From the NCBI RefSeq assembly GCF_003034845.1, contig NZ_PZKC01000004.1, positions 124,001 through 188,000 of the forward strand: a stretch of DNA of 64,000 nt. The letters are read 5' to 3'. The position numbers were made by a program, and so were the translations under genes. The DNA is from Pseudothauera lacus. Lineage in GTDB: Bacteria > Pseudomonadota > Gammaproteobacteria > Burkholderiales > Rhodocyclaceae. How positions within the stretch are numbered: position 1 is the first letter of the stretch; every line of letters starts with the position of its first letter. Of the stretch, positions 13,230 through 21,119 are shown piece by piece. Under the pieces are notes generated by a model that was not told where the DNA came from, ran no database searches, and saw nothing but the letters and a program-made list of their open reading frames with translations.

Positions 13230-14321
13230 CTACTTGTGCAGGGCGAGATAGGCGGTGACCTCTTCGCGGTCGTGGTAGAGATGCTTGATGCGCAGGTCGT
13301 AGCTGCCGACGCTGGCCAGACGCTTGCGGATCAGCGTGCGGCATTGCTCGACGGCGTCGAGGCGGCGCTTCATCGGCAGCTTGAGGTTGAAGATGGCGCG
13401 CCGGCAGCGTCCGGTGGCCACCCATTCGGCAACCAGCGAGGCGATCCGCGAAGGCTGGTCGACCATGTCGCACACCATCCACTCCACGGTACGCTGCGGG
13501 CGCCAGGTGAAGCCGTCGGCGCGCAGATGCTCGACCATCCCGGTGGCGAGCACGGAATCGGCCAGCGGGCCATTGTCTACGGCGATCACGTGCATGCCAC
13601 GGGTGGCCAGCTGCCATGTCCAGCCACCGGGCGCGGCGCCCAGGTCGACGGCGCGCAGGCCTGCGCGCAGGGTGGCCTCGCGCTCAGCTTCGTTGAGCAG
13701 GGTCATGAAGGCTTCGGCGAGCTTCAGCGTGGACCGGCTCGGTGCGCCCCCGGGCATGCGCAGACGCGGGATGCCCATCGGCCACGGCGAGCTGTGCTGC
13801 GGCATGGCAGCGGCCAGCCAGGCGGTGGTGGCGCTTTCGAAGACGACATGGAGCACCGGCAGGCCGGCCTTGCCGGTGCGCAGCGCACCGGTCTTCTCCA
13901 GCACGCGGGCGAGCGGCTCGGTGAAGCGGCGGCAGAATCCCGAGCGTTGCTTGGCCTCGTCGGTGTCCGGGGTCTCCAGCACCAGTTCGCCGAAGCGCTG
14001 TCCGGCCGCCTTCACGGCATCGAGCAGCGGCGTGGCGCGGTCGCGCTCGGGGAGGTCGTCGACGCGGCCGAACCACAGCATGAGCTGGCGCGCGAACACC
14101 GGCCGTCGCCAGTCGGCGATGCCTTCGAAGAGTGCGGCCGGCACCGCCTCGTAGGTCTCGTAGATCACCAGGCCGGAGTTCGGGCGCGCACGTACGTGAC
14201 CGATCAGTCCGGCGTCGGCGGCCAGTTCGTCGAGTTCGGCGGCGAGTTCCTTTTCGAAGCCGGCGCGGCACAGGCCAAGCAGGCCGGAGACCTGCAGGCC
14301 GAGGGAGGTGGGGGTGGACAT
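13230..14321 (-). CDS. rlmM: 23S rRNA 2'-O-ribose C2498 methyltransferase RlmM
   Basis: This 363-residue protein matches RlmM (YgdE). The N-terminal THUMP-like domain includes GLLGLCRAGFEKELAAEL. The C-terminal Rossmann methyltransferase domain carries the SAM motif AVDLGAAPGGWTWQLATRG at about 230–248, then VIAVDNGPL and the WMVCDMVDQP segment. Catalytic residues of the K-D-K-E type (Lys in LKLAEAF, Asp in CDMV, Lys in NLKLPMK) appear in order. Length agrees with E. coli RlmM (366). It is downstream of and divergent from the aldo-keto reductase gene at 14433 and lies before rhlE on the same strand. Confidence 0.92.
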   Translation of the reverse strand: MSTPTSLGLQVSGLLGLCRAGFEKELAAELDELAADAGLIGHVRARPNSGLVIYETYEAVPAALFEGIADWRRPVFARQLMLWFGRVDDLPERDRATPLLDAVKAAGQRFGELVLETPDTDEAKQRSGFCRRFTEPLARVLEKTGALRTGKAGLPVLHVVFESATTAWLAAAMPQHSSPWPMGIPRLRMPGGAPSRSTLKLAEAFMTLLNEAEREATLRAGLRAVDLGAAPGGWTWQLATRGMHVIAVDNGPLADSVLATGMVEHLRADGFTWRPQRTVEWMVCDMVDQPSRIASLVAEWVATGRCRRAIFNLKLPMKRRLDAVEQCRTLIRKRLASVGSYDLRIKHLYHDREEVTAYLALHK

Positions 14322-14432
14322 GGAGTGTGTGGGAGGCGCCCGGGCGGGCGTATCATCGCGACCAAAGCGCGGATGATAAGCCCGCGCCGGGCAGGGCTCC
14401 TAGCGCGTTCTTTGATGGATGGAGGTTGAGGA

Positions 14433-15470
14433 ATGGAATACAGAATGCTGGGCGACAGCGCCCTGAAGGTTTCGGCGGTGTGCCTGGGCACGATGACCTT
14501 CGGTGAGCAGAACAGTGCCGCGCAGGCGCACAGCCAGCTCGACATGGCCGTCGAGCGCGGCATCAACTTCATCGATACCGCGGAGATGTATGCCGTGCCG
14601 CCGCGCGCGGAGACCTATGGCGCCACCGAGACCATCGTCGGCCAGTGGCTGGCGCACCAGCCGCGCGAACGCATCGTGCTGGCCACCAAGGTGGCGGGGC
14701 CGGCACGCAGCCTGGAATGGATCCGCGGCGGCCCGCCGGCGCTCGACCGCGCCAACATCCGCGCAGCCGTCGAAGGCAGCCTGCGGCGCCTGCGCACCGA
14801 CTACATCGATCTCTACCAGCTGCACTGGCCCGAGCGCAACCAGCCGATGTTCGGCCAATGGCAGTTCGAGCCGGCGCGTGAGCGCGCCTGCACGCCGATC
14901 CGCGCACAGCTCGAGGCCCTGGCCGAACTGGTTGCGGAGGGCAAGGTGCGCCACGTCGGGCTGTCCAACGAACACCCCTGGGGGGTCATGGAGTTCGTCC
15001 GGCTGGCGCGCGAGCATGGTTTGCCGCGGGTGCTGTCCACCCAGAACGCCTACAACCTCCTCAACCGCGTTTTCGAGTACGGCCTGGCGGAGGTTTGCCA
15101 CCGCGAGCAGGTGAGCCTGCTGGCCTATTCACCGCTGGCCTTCGGCCATCTGTCGGGCAAGTATCTTGCCGATCCGGCGGCCGCGGGGCGGCTGACCGCC
15201 TTTGCCGGCTTTGGTCAGCGCTACGGCAAACCCGGCGTGCAGCCGGCGGTGGCGGCCTACGTCGATCTGGCGCGCCGTCGCGGCCTCAGCCCGGCGCGCA
15301 TGGCGCTGGCCTGGGCATATCACCGCGGCTGCGTCACCAGTACCATCATCGGCGCGACCACGCTGGCCCAGCTCGACGAGAACCTCTCCGCCTGGGCGCT
15401 GCGTCCGGATGACGAACTGCTTGCCGAGATCGATGCCATCCACCTGCGCCACGGCAATCCGGCGCCGTGA
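14433..15470 (+). CDS. tas: NADP(H)-dependent aldo-keto reductase, Tas-like
   Basis: This 345-residue (beta/alpha)8 oxidoreductase is close to E. coli Tas. It begins MEYRMLGDSALKVSAVCLGTMTFGEQ. The catalytic Asp-Tyr-Lys-His set is visible: Asp and Tyr in FIDTAEMYAV (about residues 49–58), Lys in LATKVAGP and His in YQLHWPER. NADP-binding residues lie near the C-terminus (TSTIIGATTLAQLDENL). A GAGGTTGAGGA site precedes the ATG. The physiological substrate of Tas is not firmly known. It is transcribed alone. Confidence 0.9.
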   Translation: MEYRMLGDSALKVSAVCLGTMTFGEQNSAAQAHSQLDMAVERGINFIDTAEMYAVPPRAETYGATETIVGQWLAHQPRERIVLATKVAGPARSLEWIRGGPPALDRANIRAAVEGSLRRLRTDYIDLYQLHWPERNQPMFGQWQFEPARERACTPIRAQLEALAELVAEGKVRHVGLSNEHPWGVMEFVRLAREHGLPRVLSTQNAYNLLNRVFEYGLAEVCHREQVSLLAYSPLAFGHLSGKYLADPAAAGRLTAFAGFGQRYGKPGVQPAVAAYVDLARRRGLSPARMALAWAYHRGCVTSTIIGATTLAQLDENLSAWALRPDDELLAEIDAIHLRHGNPAP

Positions 15471-15482
15471 ATGTGGCGCCGC

Positions 15483-15866
15483 TCAGCGCGGCGGCTGGAT
15501 GGGGGTGAAGGGCTGGCCGGGGATGATGCCCGGAGCGTGATCGGCTTCCGCCGGTACCGCCGTGATCACCGCCGGTGGCGTGAGTTGGGCGGGCACCTCG
15601 GCGATGTTGTTGGCCATCATGTAGTCGTTCATTTCCCGCCAGCCGGCGAATACCGCCGACTTCAGCGCCTTCGGGTTGAGCGTGTAGCAGTCCTCCAGCG
15701 CGCGTCCGGCATGCCGGCAGGCGCCGCCGATGGCGCGCCCTTCGGCTTCGGCCGCTTCCGCTTCCTTCTGCGGATTGGGCAGTTCGAGGAGCTCCGCCAT
15801 CTGCTCGCAGCCCTGCAGCAGCGGCAGCAGCAGCACGAGCAGCAGGCGTCTTGCGGGCATAGACAT
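15483..15866 (-). CDS. Small lipoprotein of unknown function
   Basis: This 127-residue protein has a lipoprotein signal: basic residues, LLLVLLLPLLQG, then Cys at about residue 19. The mature part is Glu/Ala-rich near the N-terminus and contains CRHAGRALEDCYTLNPKALKSAVFAGW, with two further cysteines, then a Pro-rich tail ending PGQPFTPIQPPR. I chose the ATG at 15866 since GAGGAACCCAGGATC lies directly upstream; a longer frame would put non-signal residues first. The family is not recognised. A similar ATG (MNKRS) 33 nt upstream is a possible alternative. Confidence 0.72.
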   Translation of the reverse strand: MSMPARRLLLVLLLPLLQGCEQMAELLELPNPQKEAEAAEAEGRAIGGACRHAGRALEDCYTLNPKALKSAVFAGWREMNDYMMANNIAEVPAQLTPPAVITAVPAEADHAPGIIPGQPFTPIQPPR

Positions 15867-16173
15867 GATCCTGGGTTCCTCAATCGAGCGCTTGTTCATG
15901 TTCCTCAAGAACCATCTGCTTACGACTTCTTTCAAATTCGACCTGCAATCACCGCCGTGACCCCGTGGCGGTCCCCGCTGATGCCCCTGTTCCGCTGCAC
16001 CTGTGCGCCGGAGCGGGTGTTGCGGTGCGCTGCGCATGCCGCCTGCAGGCAGCCGCCGGGCCGCTCTCGCAGAACATTGCGGACACCTTGCCTGCGTCCG
16101 CAGCTGCGGGGTTCACCAACAGTAACGTCAGATGAGCGAGAATCTTGACACCCTTAGTTGCAAGATGACCGAC

Positions 16174-17466
16174 ATGAAGCGAGTTGTGGATGGCGTACTG
16201 AAACTGGTTCGTGGTGCCGGCGTGTTGCTGGCCATCATCGTCCCCGCAGTGGCCGGGGCGCAACCCCTGGCCCAGCGTGCCGGCCAGGTGACCGAGCTGG
16301 AGCTGGTCCATGGCCTTGATGCAGTGGCCGGCGAGGCCTTGCAGAACCTCGTTGACCGCTACAACGAGGGACGCAGCGACTACCGCATCGTGCTCAGCCG
16401 GCGCGACTGGGACAGTGGCGACGGACTGCCCCACATGCTGATCCTCGGCGGCGAGCAGGAAGACCGCTTCCTTGCCGGTGCGGCGCGCTACCGTCCGCTC
16501 CACCAGCTCATGCGCGAGGCCGGCATCGGCCTGCAGACCATGCGCCCGCCGGTGATGATGTCGCGCAAGCCGGTCGATGCCCAGGGGCGCCTGCTCGCCC
16601 TGCCGGTGGGCTATTCCACCCCGGTGCTGTACGTCAATCGCGACGCCTTCCGGCGCGCCGGTCTCAACCCGGACGTGCCACTGAACTCCTGGAACGACCT
16701 CCAGCATGCCCTCGGCCAGCTCTTCGATGCCGGTCACGGCTGTCCCTACACGGTGGCCGAGCCCGGTCGCGTGATGGTGGAGAACCTCAGCGCCTGGCAC
16801 AACGTGCCGGTCACCGCGCGGCGCGGGCGCAGCGATGCGCCGTCCTTCAACGGCATGGTGCAGATCAAGCACGTGGCGATGATGGCGAGCTGGTACCGCG
16901 CCCGCTACCTGCACATCTTCGGCCCTGCAGCCGAGGCCGAACGCCGCTTTGCCAGCGGTGACTGTGCGGTGATCGCGGCGTCGTCGTCGAGCTGGGCGGC
17001 GTTCCGCCGCCAGTCCGGGCTCGACGTCGGCGTCCTGCGTCTGCCCTTCCATGACGACTTCGTCAGCGTGCCGCAGAATACCCTCGCCGACGGCGCCGCC
17101 CTGTGGGTGGCGGCCGGCAAGCGTCCTGCGGAGTATCGCGCCATGGCGCGCTTCGTGGCCTTCTGGCTGCAGCCCGAGAATCAGGTCGCCTGGCAGCGCG
17201 AGGCCGGCTTCCTGCCCCTCAATCGCGCCGGCCTGCTCGCCCACCAGGGTGAACTCCTTGCCGACGACCTGGAGAATGTGCGGGTGGCGGTGGAGCAGCT
17301 CAGCAGCCGCCCGGCCACCGCCGATTCGGGCGCTTCGGCGATCGTCGGGCGCGACTGGGTGCGGCGTGTGCTCGACGAAGAGCTCAGCGCGGTGTGGGCC
17401 GACATCAAGCCCGCCAAGGAAGCACTCGATACTGCGGTGATGCGCTCGGCAACGCCGCTGCAATGA
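16174..17466 (+). CDS. Periplasmic solute-binding protein, family 1 (UgpB-like)
   Basis: This 430-residue protein resembles family-1 extracellular binding proteins such as UgpB. A signal peptide (LVRGAGVLLAIIVPAVAGAQ) is followed by the domain opening VTELELVHGLDAVAGEALQNL. Further family features are LPVGYSTPVLYVNRDAFRRA, SWNDLQHALGQL and, late in the protein, FVAFWLQPENQVAWQREAGF. It overlaps ugpQ by 4 bp, so glycerol phosphate or a glycerophosphodiester is the likely ligand (inference). The ABC permease and ATPase genes that normally accompany it are absent here. Several in-frame starts exist (16132, 16165, 16174); I chose the one placing the signal peptide at the N-terminus. Confidence 0.8.
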   Translation: MKRVVDGVLKLVRGAGVLLAIIVPAVAGAQPLAQRAGQVTELELVHGLDAVAGEALQNLVDRYNEGRSDYRIVLSRRDWDSGDGLPHMLILGGEQEDRFLAGAARYRPLHQLMREAGIGLQTMRPPVMMSRKPVDAQGRLLALPVGYSTPVLYVNRDAFRRAGLNPDVPLNSWNDLQHALGQLFDAGHGCPYTVAEPGRVMVENLSAWHNVPVTARRGRSDAPSFNGMVQIKHVAMMASWYRARYLHIFGPAAEAERRFASGDCAVIAASSSSWAAFRRQSGLDVGVLRLPFHDDFVSVPQNTLADGAALWVAAGKRPAEYRAMARFVAFWLQPENQVAWQREAGFLPLNRAGLLAHQGELLADDLENVRVAVEQLSSRPATADSGASAIVGRDWVRRVLDEELSAVWADIKPAKEALDTAVMRSATPLQ

Positions 17467-18224
17467 GTCCCGACGCGGCATCGCAATGGCTGTGGCCGCG
17501 GGTGCTGGCGCACCGCTGTGGTGGCGCGCTGGCGCCGGAGAACACCCTTGCCGGCCTGGAAGTCGCGGCAGCCTGCGGCTGTGGTGGCGTCGAGTTCGAC
17601 GTCATGCTTACCGCCGACCAGCAGCCGGTGCTGATCCACGACGAAACCCTGACCCGCACTACCGACCGCGACGGCCGCGTCGCCGCGCTCACGCTCGACG
17701 CGGTGCGCCGTGCCGATGCCGGTTGCCGCCACGCTGCCGCTTTTGCCGGCGAACGTGTGCCCACCTTTGCCGAGGCTGCGGCGCGCTGTCGTGAGCTGGG
17801 CCTGGCCGCCAACGTCGAGATCAAGCCGGCCAGCGGCCACGATGTTGCCACCGGCGCTCGGGTGGCGGCGGATGCCGCCAGACTGTGGGCAGGCAGCGTC
17901 CTGCCGCCGCTGCTGTCGTCGTTCTCCGTTGCCGCGCTCGCGGCTGCCACACAGGCGGCACCGACACTGCCGCGCGCATTGCTGTGCGAACGCCTCGACG
18001 AGGACTGGCAGGCGCGCTGCGAAGAGCTGGGGGTGATCGCCGTGCACGCAGACGCCGCGCTGCTCGAACGTGACCAGGCCGCCGCCGTCCGCGCCGCGGG
18101 CTATCGCCTTGCGGTGTATACCGTCAATGACGCGCAGCGCGCCGCAACGCTCTTCGACTGGGGCGTGGACTGTGTCATAACCGACCGTCCGGAGCGTGTC
18201 CGCCCCCCGCGCGGGCGGTCGTGA
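17463..18224 (+). CDS. ugpQ: Glycerophosphodiester phosphodiesterase
   Basis: This 253-residue enzyme hydrolyses deacylated phospholipids to glycerol-3-phosphate and an alcohol. The GDPD signature is clear: LAHRCGGALAPENTLAGLE (catalytic His and Glu), then VEFDVMLTADQQPVLIHDET with the second His and metal-binding Glu/Asp. VEIKP follows in mid-protein, and the C-terminal VNDAQRAATLFDWGVDCVITDRP is typical. No signal peptide is present, as in cytoplasmic UgpQ. It is translationally coupled to the binding-protein gene (ATGA overlap). Together they look like a small phosphodiester-use unit. Confidence 0.92.
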   Translation: MSPDAASQWLWPRVLAHRCGGALAPENTLAGLEVAAACGCGGVEFDVMLTADQQPVLIHDETLTRTTDRDGRVAALTLDAVRRADAGCRHAAAFAGERVPTFAEAAARCRELGLAANVEIKPASGHDVATGARVAADAARLWAGSVLPPLLSSFSVAALAAATQAAPTLPRALLCERLDEDWQARCEELGVIAVHADAALLERDQAAAVRAAGYRLAVYTVNDAQRAATLFDWGVDCVITDRPERVRPPRGRS

Positions 18225-18273
18225 GCAAGCTTGACGGGGCGGTCGCGCGCCTCCTACCATCTCCGCTTTTTCC

Positions 18274-19257
18274 GTGAGCGCATCCGCCTTGTCCATCCAG
18301 CAGCTTTTCGCCCCCATTGCGGCCGACATGCAGGCCGTCGATGCGGTGATCCGCCAGCGTCTGCATTCGGACGTGGTGCTGATCCGCCAGGTGGCCGAGT
18401 ACATCATCCACAGCGGCGGCAAGCGCTTGCGTCCGGCGCTGGTGCTGTACACCGCCGGAGCGATGGGCTATCGCGGCACCCACCACCATGAGCTGGCAGC
18501 CGTGGTCGAGTTCATCCACACCGCCACGCTGCTCCACGACGATGTCGTCGACGAGTCCGAGCTGCGCCGCGGCAACAAGACCGCCAATGCCCTGTTCGGC
18601 AACGCCGCCTCCGTGCTGGTGGGCGACTTCCTCTATTCGCGCGCCTTCCAGATGATGGTCGGGGTCGGCGAAATGCGCATCATGGAGGTGCTCGCCGACG
18701 CCACCAACGTCATCGCCGAAGGTGAAGTCCTGCAACTGCTCAACTGCCACGATGCCGATGTCGGCATCGACGGCTACCTGCAGGTGATCCGCTACAAGAC
18801 CGCCAAGCTCTTCGAGGCCGCAGCCCGCCTTGGTGCCATGCTCGGCGGTGCCGACGCCGTGCAGGAAGCGCAGGTCGCCGCCTTCGGCATGCATCTGGGC
18901 ACCGCCTTCCAGATCATCGACGACGTGCTCGACTACTCATCCGACGAAGCCGCCACCGGCAAGCACCTCGGTGACGACCTCGCCGAAGGCAAGCCCACCC
19001 TGCCGCTGATCCATGTCATGCAGCACGGCAGCGCCGAGCAGGCGGCGGTAGTGCGCAAGGCCATCGAGAACGGCGGCCGCGAGGACTTCCATGCCGTGCT
19101 CGCCGCCATCCACGCCACCGGTGCGCTGGAGGAGAGCCGTCGCCACGCGCGCGCCGAAGCCCAGCGCGCCATCGACGCGCTCGATGCGCTGCCCCCTTCC
19201 ATTTACAGGGACGCGCTGCTACAATTATCGGACTTTGCAGTTGAGCGAAATCACTGA
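18274..19257 (+). CDS. ispB: Octaprenyl diphosphate synthase
   Basis: This 327-residue trans-prenyl transferase makes the ubiquinone side chain. Both Asp-rich motifs are present: LLHDDVVDESELRRG (FARM, about residues 85–99) and FQIIDDVLDYSSD (SARM, about 211–223). GGKRLRPALVLYTAG near residue 47 binds isopentenyl diphosphate. The GTG at 18274 gives the usual length; a TTG at 18289 is an alternative. The promoter of the downstream tRNA gene overlaps its stop codon. Ubiquinone is the quinone that SQR, transhydrogenase-linked respiration and cytochrome bd in this window would rely on. Confidence 0.93.
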   Translation: MSASALSIQQLFAPIAADMQAVDAVIRQRLHSDVVLIRQVAEYIIHSGGKRLRPALVLYTAGAMGYRGTHHHELAAVVEFIHTATLLHDDVVDESELRRGNKTANALFGNAASVLVGDFLYSRAFQMMVGVGEMRIMEVLADATNVIAEGEVLQLLNCHDADVGIDGYLQVIRYKTAKLFEAAARLGAMLGGADAVQEAQVAAFGMHLGTAFQIIDDVLDYSSDEAATGKHLGDDLAEGKPTLPLIHVMQHGSAEQAAVVRKAIENGGREDFHAVLAAIHATGALEESRRHARAEAQRAIDALDALPPSIYRDALLQLSDFAVERNH

Positions 19258-19263
19258 TATATT
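19235..19263 (+). promoter_or_regulatory. Promoter of tRNA-Pro
   Basis: TTGCAG (19235–19240), a 17-nt spacer and TATATT (19258–19263) lie 30 nt before the tRNA. The element overlaps the end of ispB. Confidence 0.65.
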
Positions 19264-19293
19264 TATCGGCTTCGCAAGGCGGCAAGACCGTGT

Positions 19294-19370
19294 CGGGGAA
19301 TAGCTCAGCCTGGTAGAGCACTGCGTTCGGGACGCAGGGGCCGGAGGTTCGAATCCTCTTTCCCCGACCA
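19294..19370 (+). tRNA. tRNA-Pro (anticodon CGG)
   Basis: The 77-nt cloverleaf is complete with an encoded CCA. The acceptor pairs CGGGGAA with TTCCCCG. The anticodon stem is CTGCG/CGCAG around loop TTCGGGA, giving anticodon CGG. The T-loop is GGTTCGAATCC. It marks the left edge of an accessory region. Confidence 0.97.
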
Positions 19371-19383
19371 AAAAATTCCCGAG

Positions 19384-19411
19384 AAAAAACCGCCGTTTAT
19401 GGCGGTTTTTT
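19384..19411 (+). terminator. Intrinsic terminator after tRNA-Pro
   Basis: A run of six A, stem CCGCC/GGCGG with loop GTTTAT, and six T form a symmetrical hairpin 13 nt after the tRNA. It could work in either direction. Confidence 0.88.
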
Positions 19412-19941
19412 CGTTCACGGCGCGAAGTGCAAAGGCCGTTGTTTTTTTGCAAAATCGTGTTCCAGTTGTCCCAAGATTGTCCCACGTCGACGCCGTGCGA
19501 CTGGCGTGGACGAAACTCCTTGTCCCACGAGAGTCCTGGCGCCCTGGCGCCGGGTGCCCGAGATGGCTGATCAACGGGGCTTGCCCGGTTCGTGGGTGTG
19601 GTGCCCGTGAACCTTCCCATCGAGTGCCTGATCAGTGCTGTGGGTGCGTCAGGCACTTCCTACCACTGGCTCATGATCCCGTTGAGTTGATGAACGATTC
19701 GGCTGAAGCCCTGCCAGCGTCCCGCGACATGCTGCAGTAGGAACTCGTAAAACCACTACATAAACCACTGTTTACAAACCTTTCCATCTCGATCAAACCC
19801 TGCGAGCATCAGTTGCAAGGTGTGGTGCTGATCCAACTACAGTCGGGTGAAGGGGTGAAGAATGACGTTTGTGTTCGGCTGGCGGAGGTAGAGCAACCCC
19901 TGCTCACCCAGGTGGCAAAAGGGCCACTCACCTTCTAAACT
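19412..19941. other. 530-bp stretch without a convincing gene
   Basis: Short open frames here have no recognisable product and poor codon bias. Base composition drops after about 19740 (an AT-rich patch near 19750–19800). It may be debris of past insertions beside the tRNA; I could not identify an integrase or attachment repeat. Confidence 0.5.
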
Positions 19942-19960
19942 TGTATATCCGGTATATACA
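19942..19960. promoter_or_regulatory. Palindromic operator of vapBC
   Basis: TGTATAT-N5-ATATACA is a perfect 7-bp inverted repeat 14 nt before vapB. This is the usual position for binding by the VapB–VapC complex, giving autorepression. It is the most AT-rich spot of the intergenic region and may include the -10. Confidence 0.68.
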
Positions 19961-19974
19961 TCTAGGAGTGAATC

Positions 19975-20277
19975 ATGCTCACCCGCATCTTCAAGAGTGG
20001 CAACTCGCTGGCCGTGCGCATTCCCAAGGAGCTGGCCTTTCTCGACCCGGCCGCCGAGGTCGAAATCGAGCGCGTGGGCAACACCCTGGTGTTGCGCCCG
20101 GTCGAGGGCGAAACCCTGGCAGATGTGCCGGCGATTTTTGCGTCCTTCAGCCCGGACTTCATGGCCGGAGGGCGGGAGTTTCACGAACAAAAGGAGCGCG
20201 AGTGGAGTGGGGTGTTCAGCGAGAACGAAACGCAGTCCGAGACGGATGAGACGCCACGGTCGCCGGGCGGGGTCTGA
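19975..20277 (+). CDS. vapB: VapB-type antitoxin (AbrB/SpoVT fold)
   Basis: This 100-residue protein opens with MLTRIFKSGNSLAVRIPKEL, the swapped-hairpin DNA-binding motif of VapB/AbrB antitoxins. The central AEVEIERVGNTLVLRPVEG completes the domain. The C-terminal half (FSPDFMAGGREFHEQKERE) is the likely toxin-binding region. A TAGGAG ribosome site lies 8 nt before the ATG. The tail after about residue 85 (SETDETPRSPGGV) is longer than in most relatives. It is followed after 5 nt by vapC. Confidence 0.9.
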   Translation: MLTRIFKSGNSLAVRIPKELAFLDPAAEVEIERVGNTLVLRPVEGETLADVPAIFASFSPDFMAGGREFHEQKEREWSGVFSENETQSETDETPRSPGGV

Positions 20278-20282
20278 ACGCC

Positions 20283-20684
20283 ATGCCCTACATGCTCGAC
20301 ACCAACATCTGCATTCACCTCATCCAGCGCCATCCGCCGCAGGTGTTGCAGCGCCTCGCCGCCTTGCAGCAGGGTGACGCGCTGATGTCGGTGGTTACCT
20401 ACGCCGAGCTGCGAGCCGGACTGGAGATACAGCACCACAACCGTGACCACGACGAAAAAGTGCTCGCCCTGCTGGTGCAACGCATCCCGGTGCTGCCGTT
20501 CACCGAAGCCGCCGCTGAGCAGTTCGGCATCCTGCGTGCCGCCATCCGCGACCGCCGTCGTGATGCACTCGACCGCCTCATCGCCGCCCACGCCATTGCC
20601 GCCGGCGCGGTGCTGGTCACCAACAACGAAGACGACTTCTGCGACTACCCCGGCCTGCAGCTGGAGAACTGGGTGGCGGTTTGA
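20283..20684 (+). CDS. vapC: VapC-type PIN-domain ribonuclease toxin
   Basis: This 133-residue PIN-domain toxin cleaves RNA (tRNA or rRNA in known relatives). The acidic catalytic residues are placed as expected: Asp in MLDTNICIHL, Glu in TYAELRAGLEIQ, Asp in ALDRLIAAHAIAAG and the NNEDDF motif near the end. The set appears intact, so the toxin should be active and held by VapB. A truncated copy of the same gene lies at 24109–24255 on the same strand, implying that this locus has been duplicated or rearranged. Confidence 0.91.
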   Translation: MPYMLDTNICIHLIQRHPPQVLQRLAALQQGDALMSVVTYAELRAGLEIQHHNRDHDEKVLALLVQRIPVLPFTEAAAEQFGILRAAIRDRRRDALDRLIAAHAIAAGAVLVTNNEDDFCDYPGLQLENWVAV

Positions 20685-20747
20685 ATCGACAGCAAATTAA
20701 GAATTAAGAAGCAGTAGAAAAGTATCGCTCGCAAAAAGGGGGTGTCA

Positions 20748-21119
20748 ATGAAGTCGCCGAAGAGATTACGTTCCGATATTCAAACGCTGACGATGCATCT
20801 TGGCCAAGTCAGAGACGCCCTTGTAAGGCGCTCGAGTGAGCCGCAGGCGCAGATTGGCAAAGAATGCCAGCGAGCGTCCGAAGCACTTGGCGAGATTCTG
20901 AAAACACAAGACTTGCCGGAAGACTACAAGGTTGCGGTTGTCGGGCGATTCAAGGCCGGTAAATCATCGTTCGTGAACGAATTGCTCGGGGCACGCCTTG
21001 CTGGTGAAGATAGCTGCCGGCGGCAGCTGTTCGACTTGTCGGACGACATGGCGACCAAGCTGGATATCGAGTTCTACCAGGATGCGCGGGATGCGTTGTT
21101 GAAGGCACTGGTGGATTGA
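20748..21119 (+). pseudogene. Chimeric remnant: N-terminus of a dynamin-like GTPase joined to an unrelated C-terminus
   Basis: The 123-residue frame starts at ATG 20748 after a GGGGG-type ribosome site. Residues 1–88 look like the start of a bacterial dynamin-family GTPase, with P-loop GRFKAGKS at 66–73 followed by SFVNELLGARLAGED. The switch and G4 motifs that should follow are missing. From about residue 89 the sequence (RRQLFDLSDDMATKLDIEFY, then QDARDALLKALVD) does not fit a GTPase and is probably the end of another gene. The first 250 nt are less GC-rich than the rest of the window, suggesting foreign origin. It is best read as a deletion fusion; a small expressed protein cannot be excluded. 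Confidence 0.6.

Noticed and set aside
11970-14429. 819-codon plus-strand frame opposite rhlE and rlmM
   Set aside because: It spans two real genes and their gap, and has low-complexity composition.
19225-19656. Minus-strand frame antisense to tRNA-Pro encoding a [10 protein letters not shown]-type peptide
   Set aside because: This is the well-known spurious translation across a tRNA gene.
19399-19740. 113-codon frame after tRNA-Pro as an integrase remnant
   Set aside because: No integrase motif (R-H-R-Y) is visible in any frame, and it starts within the terminator.
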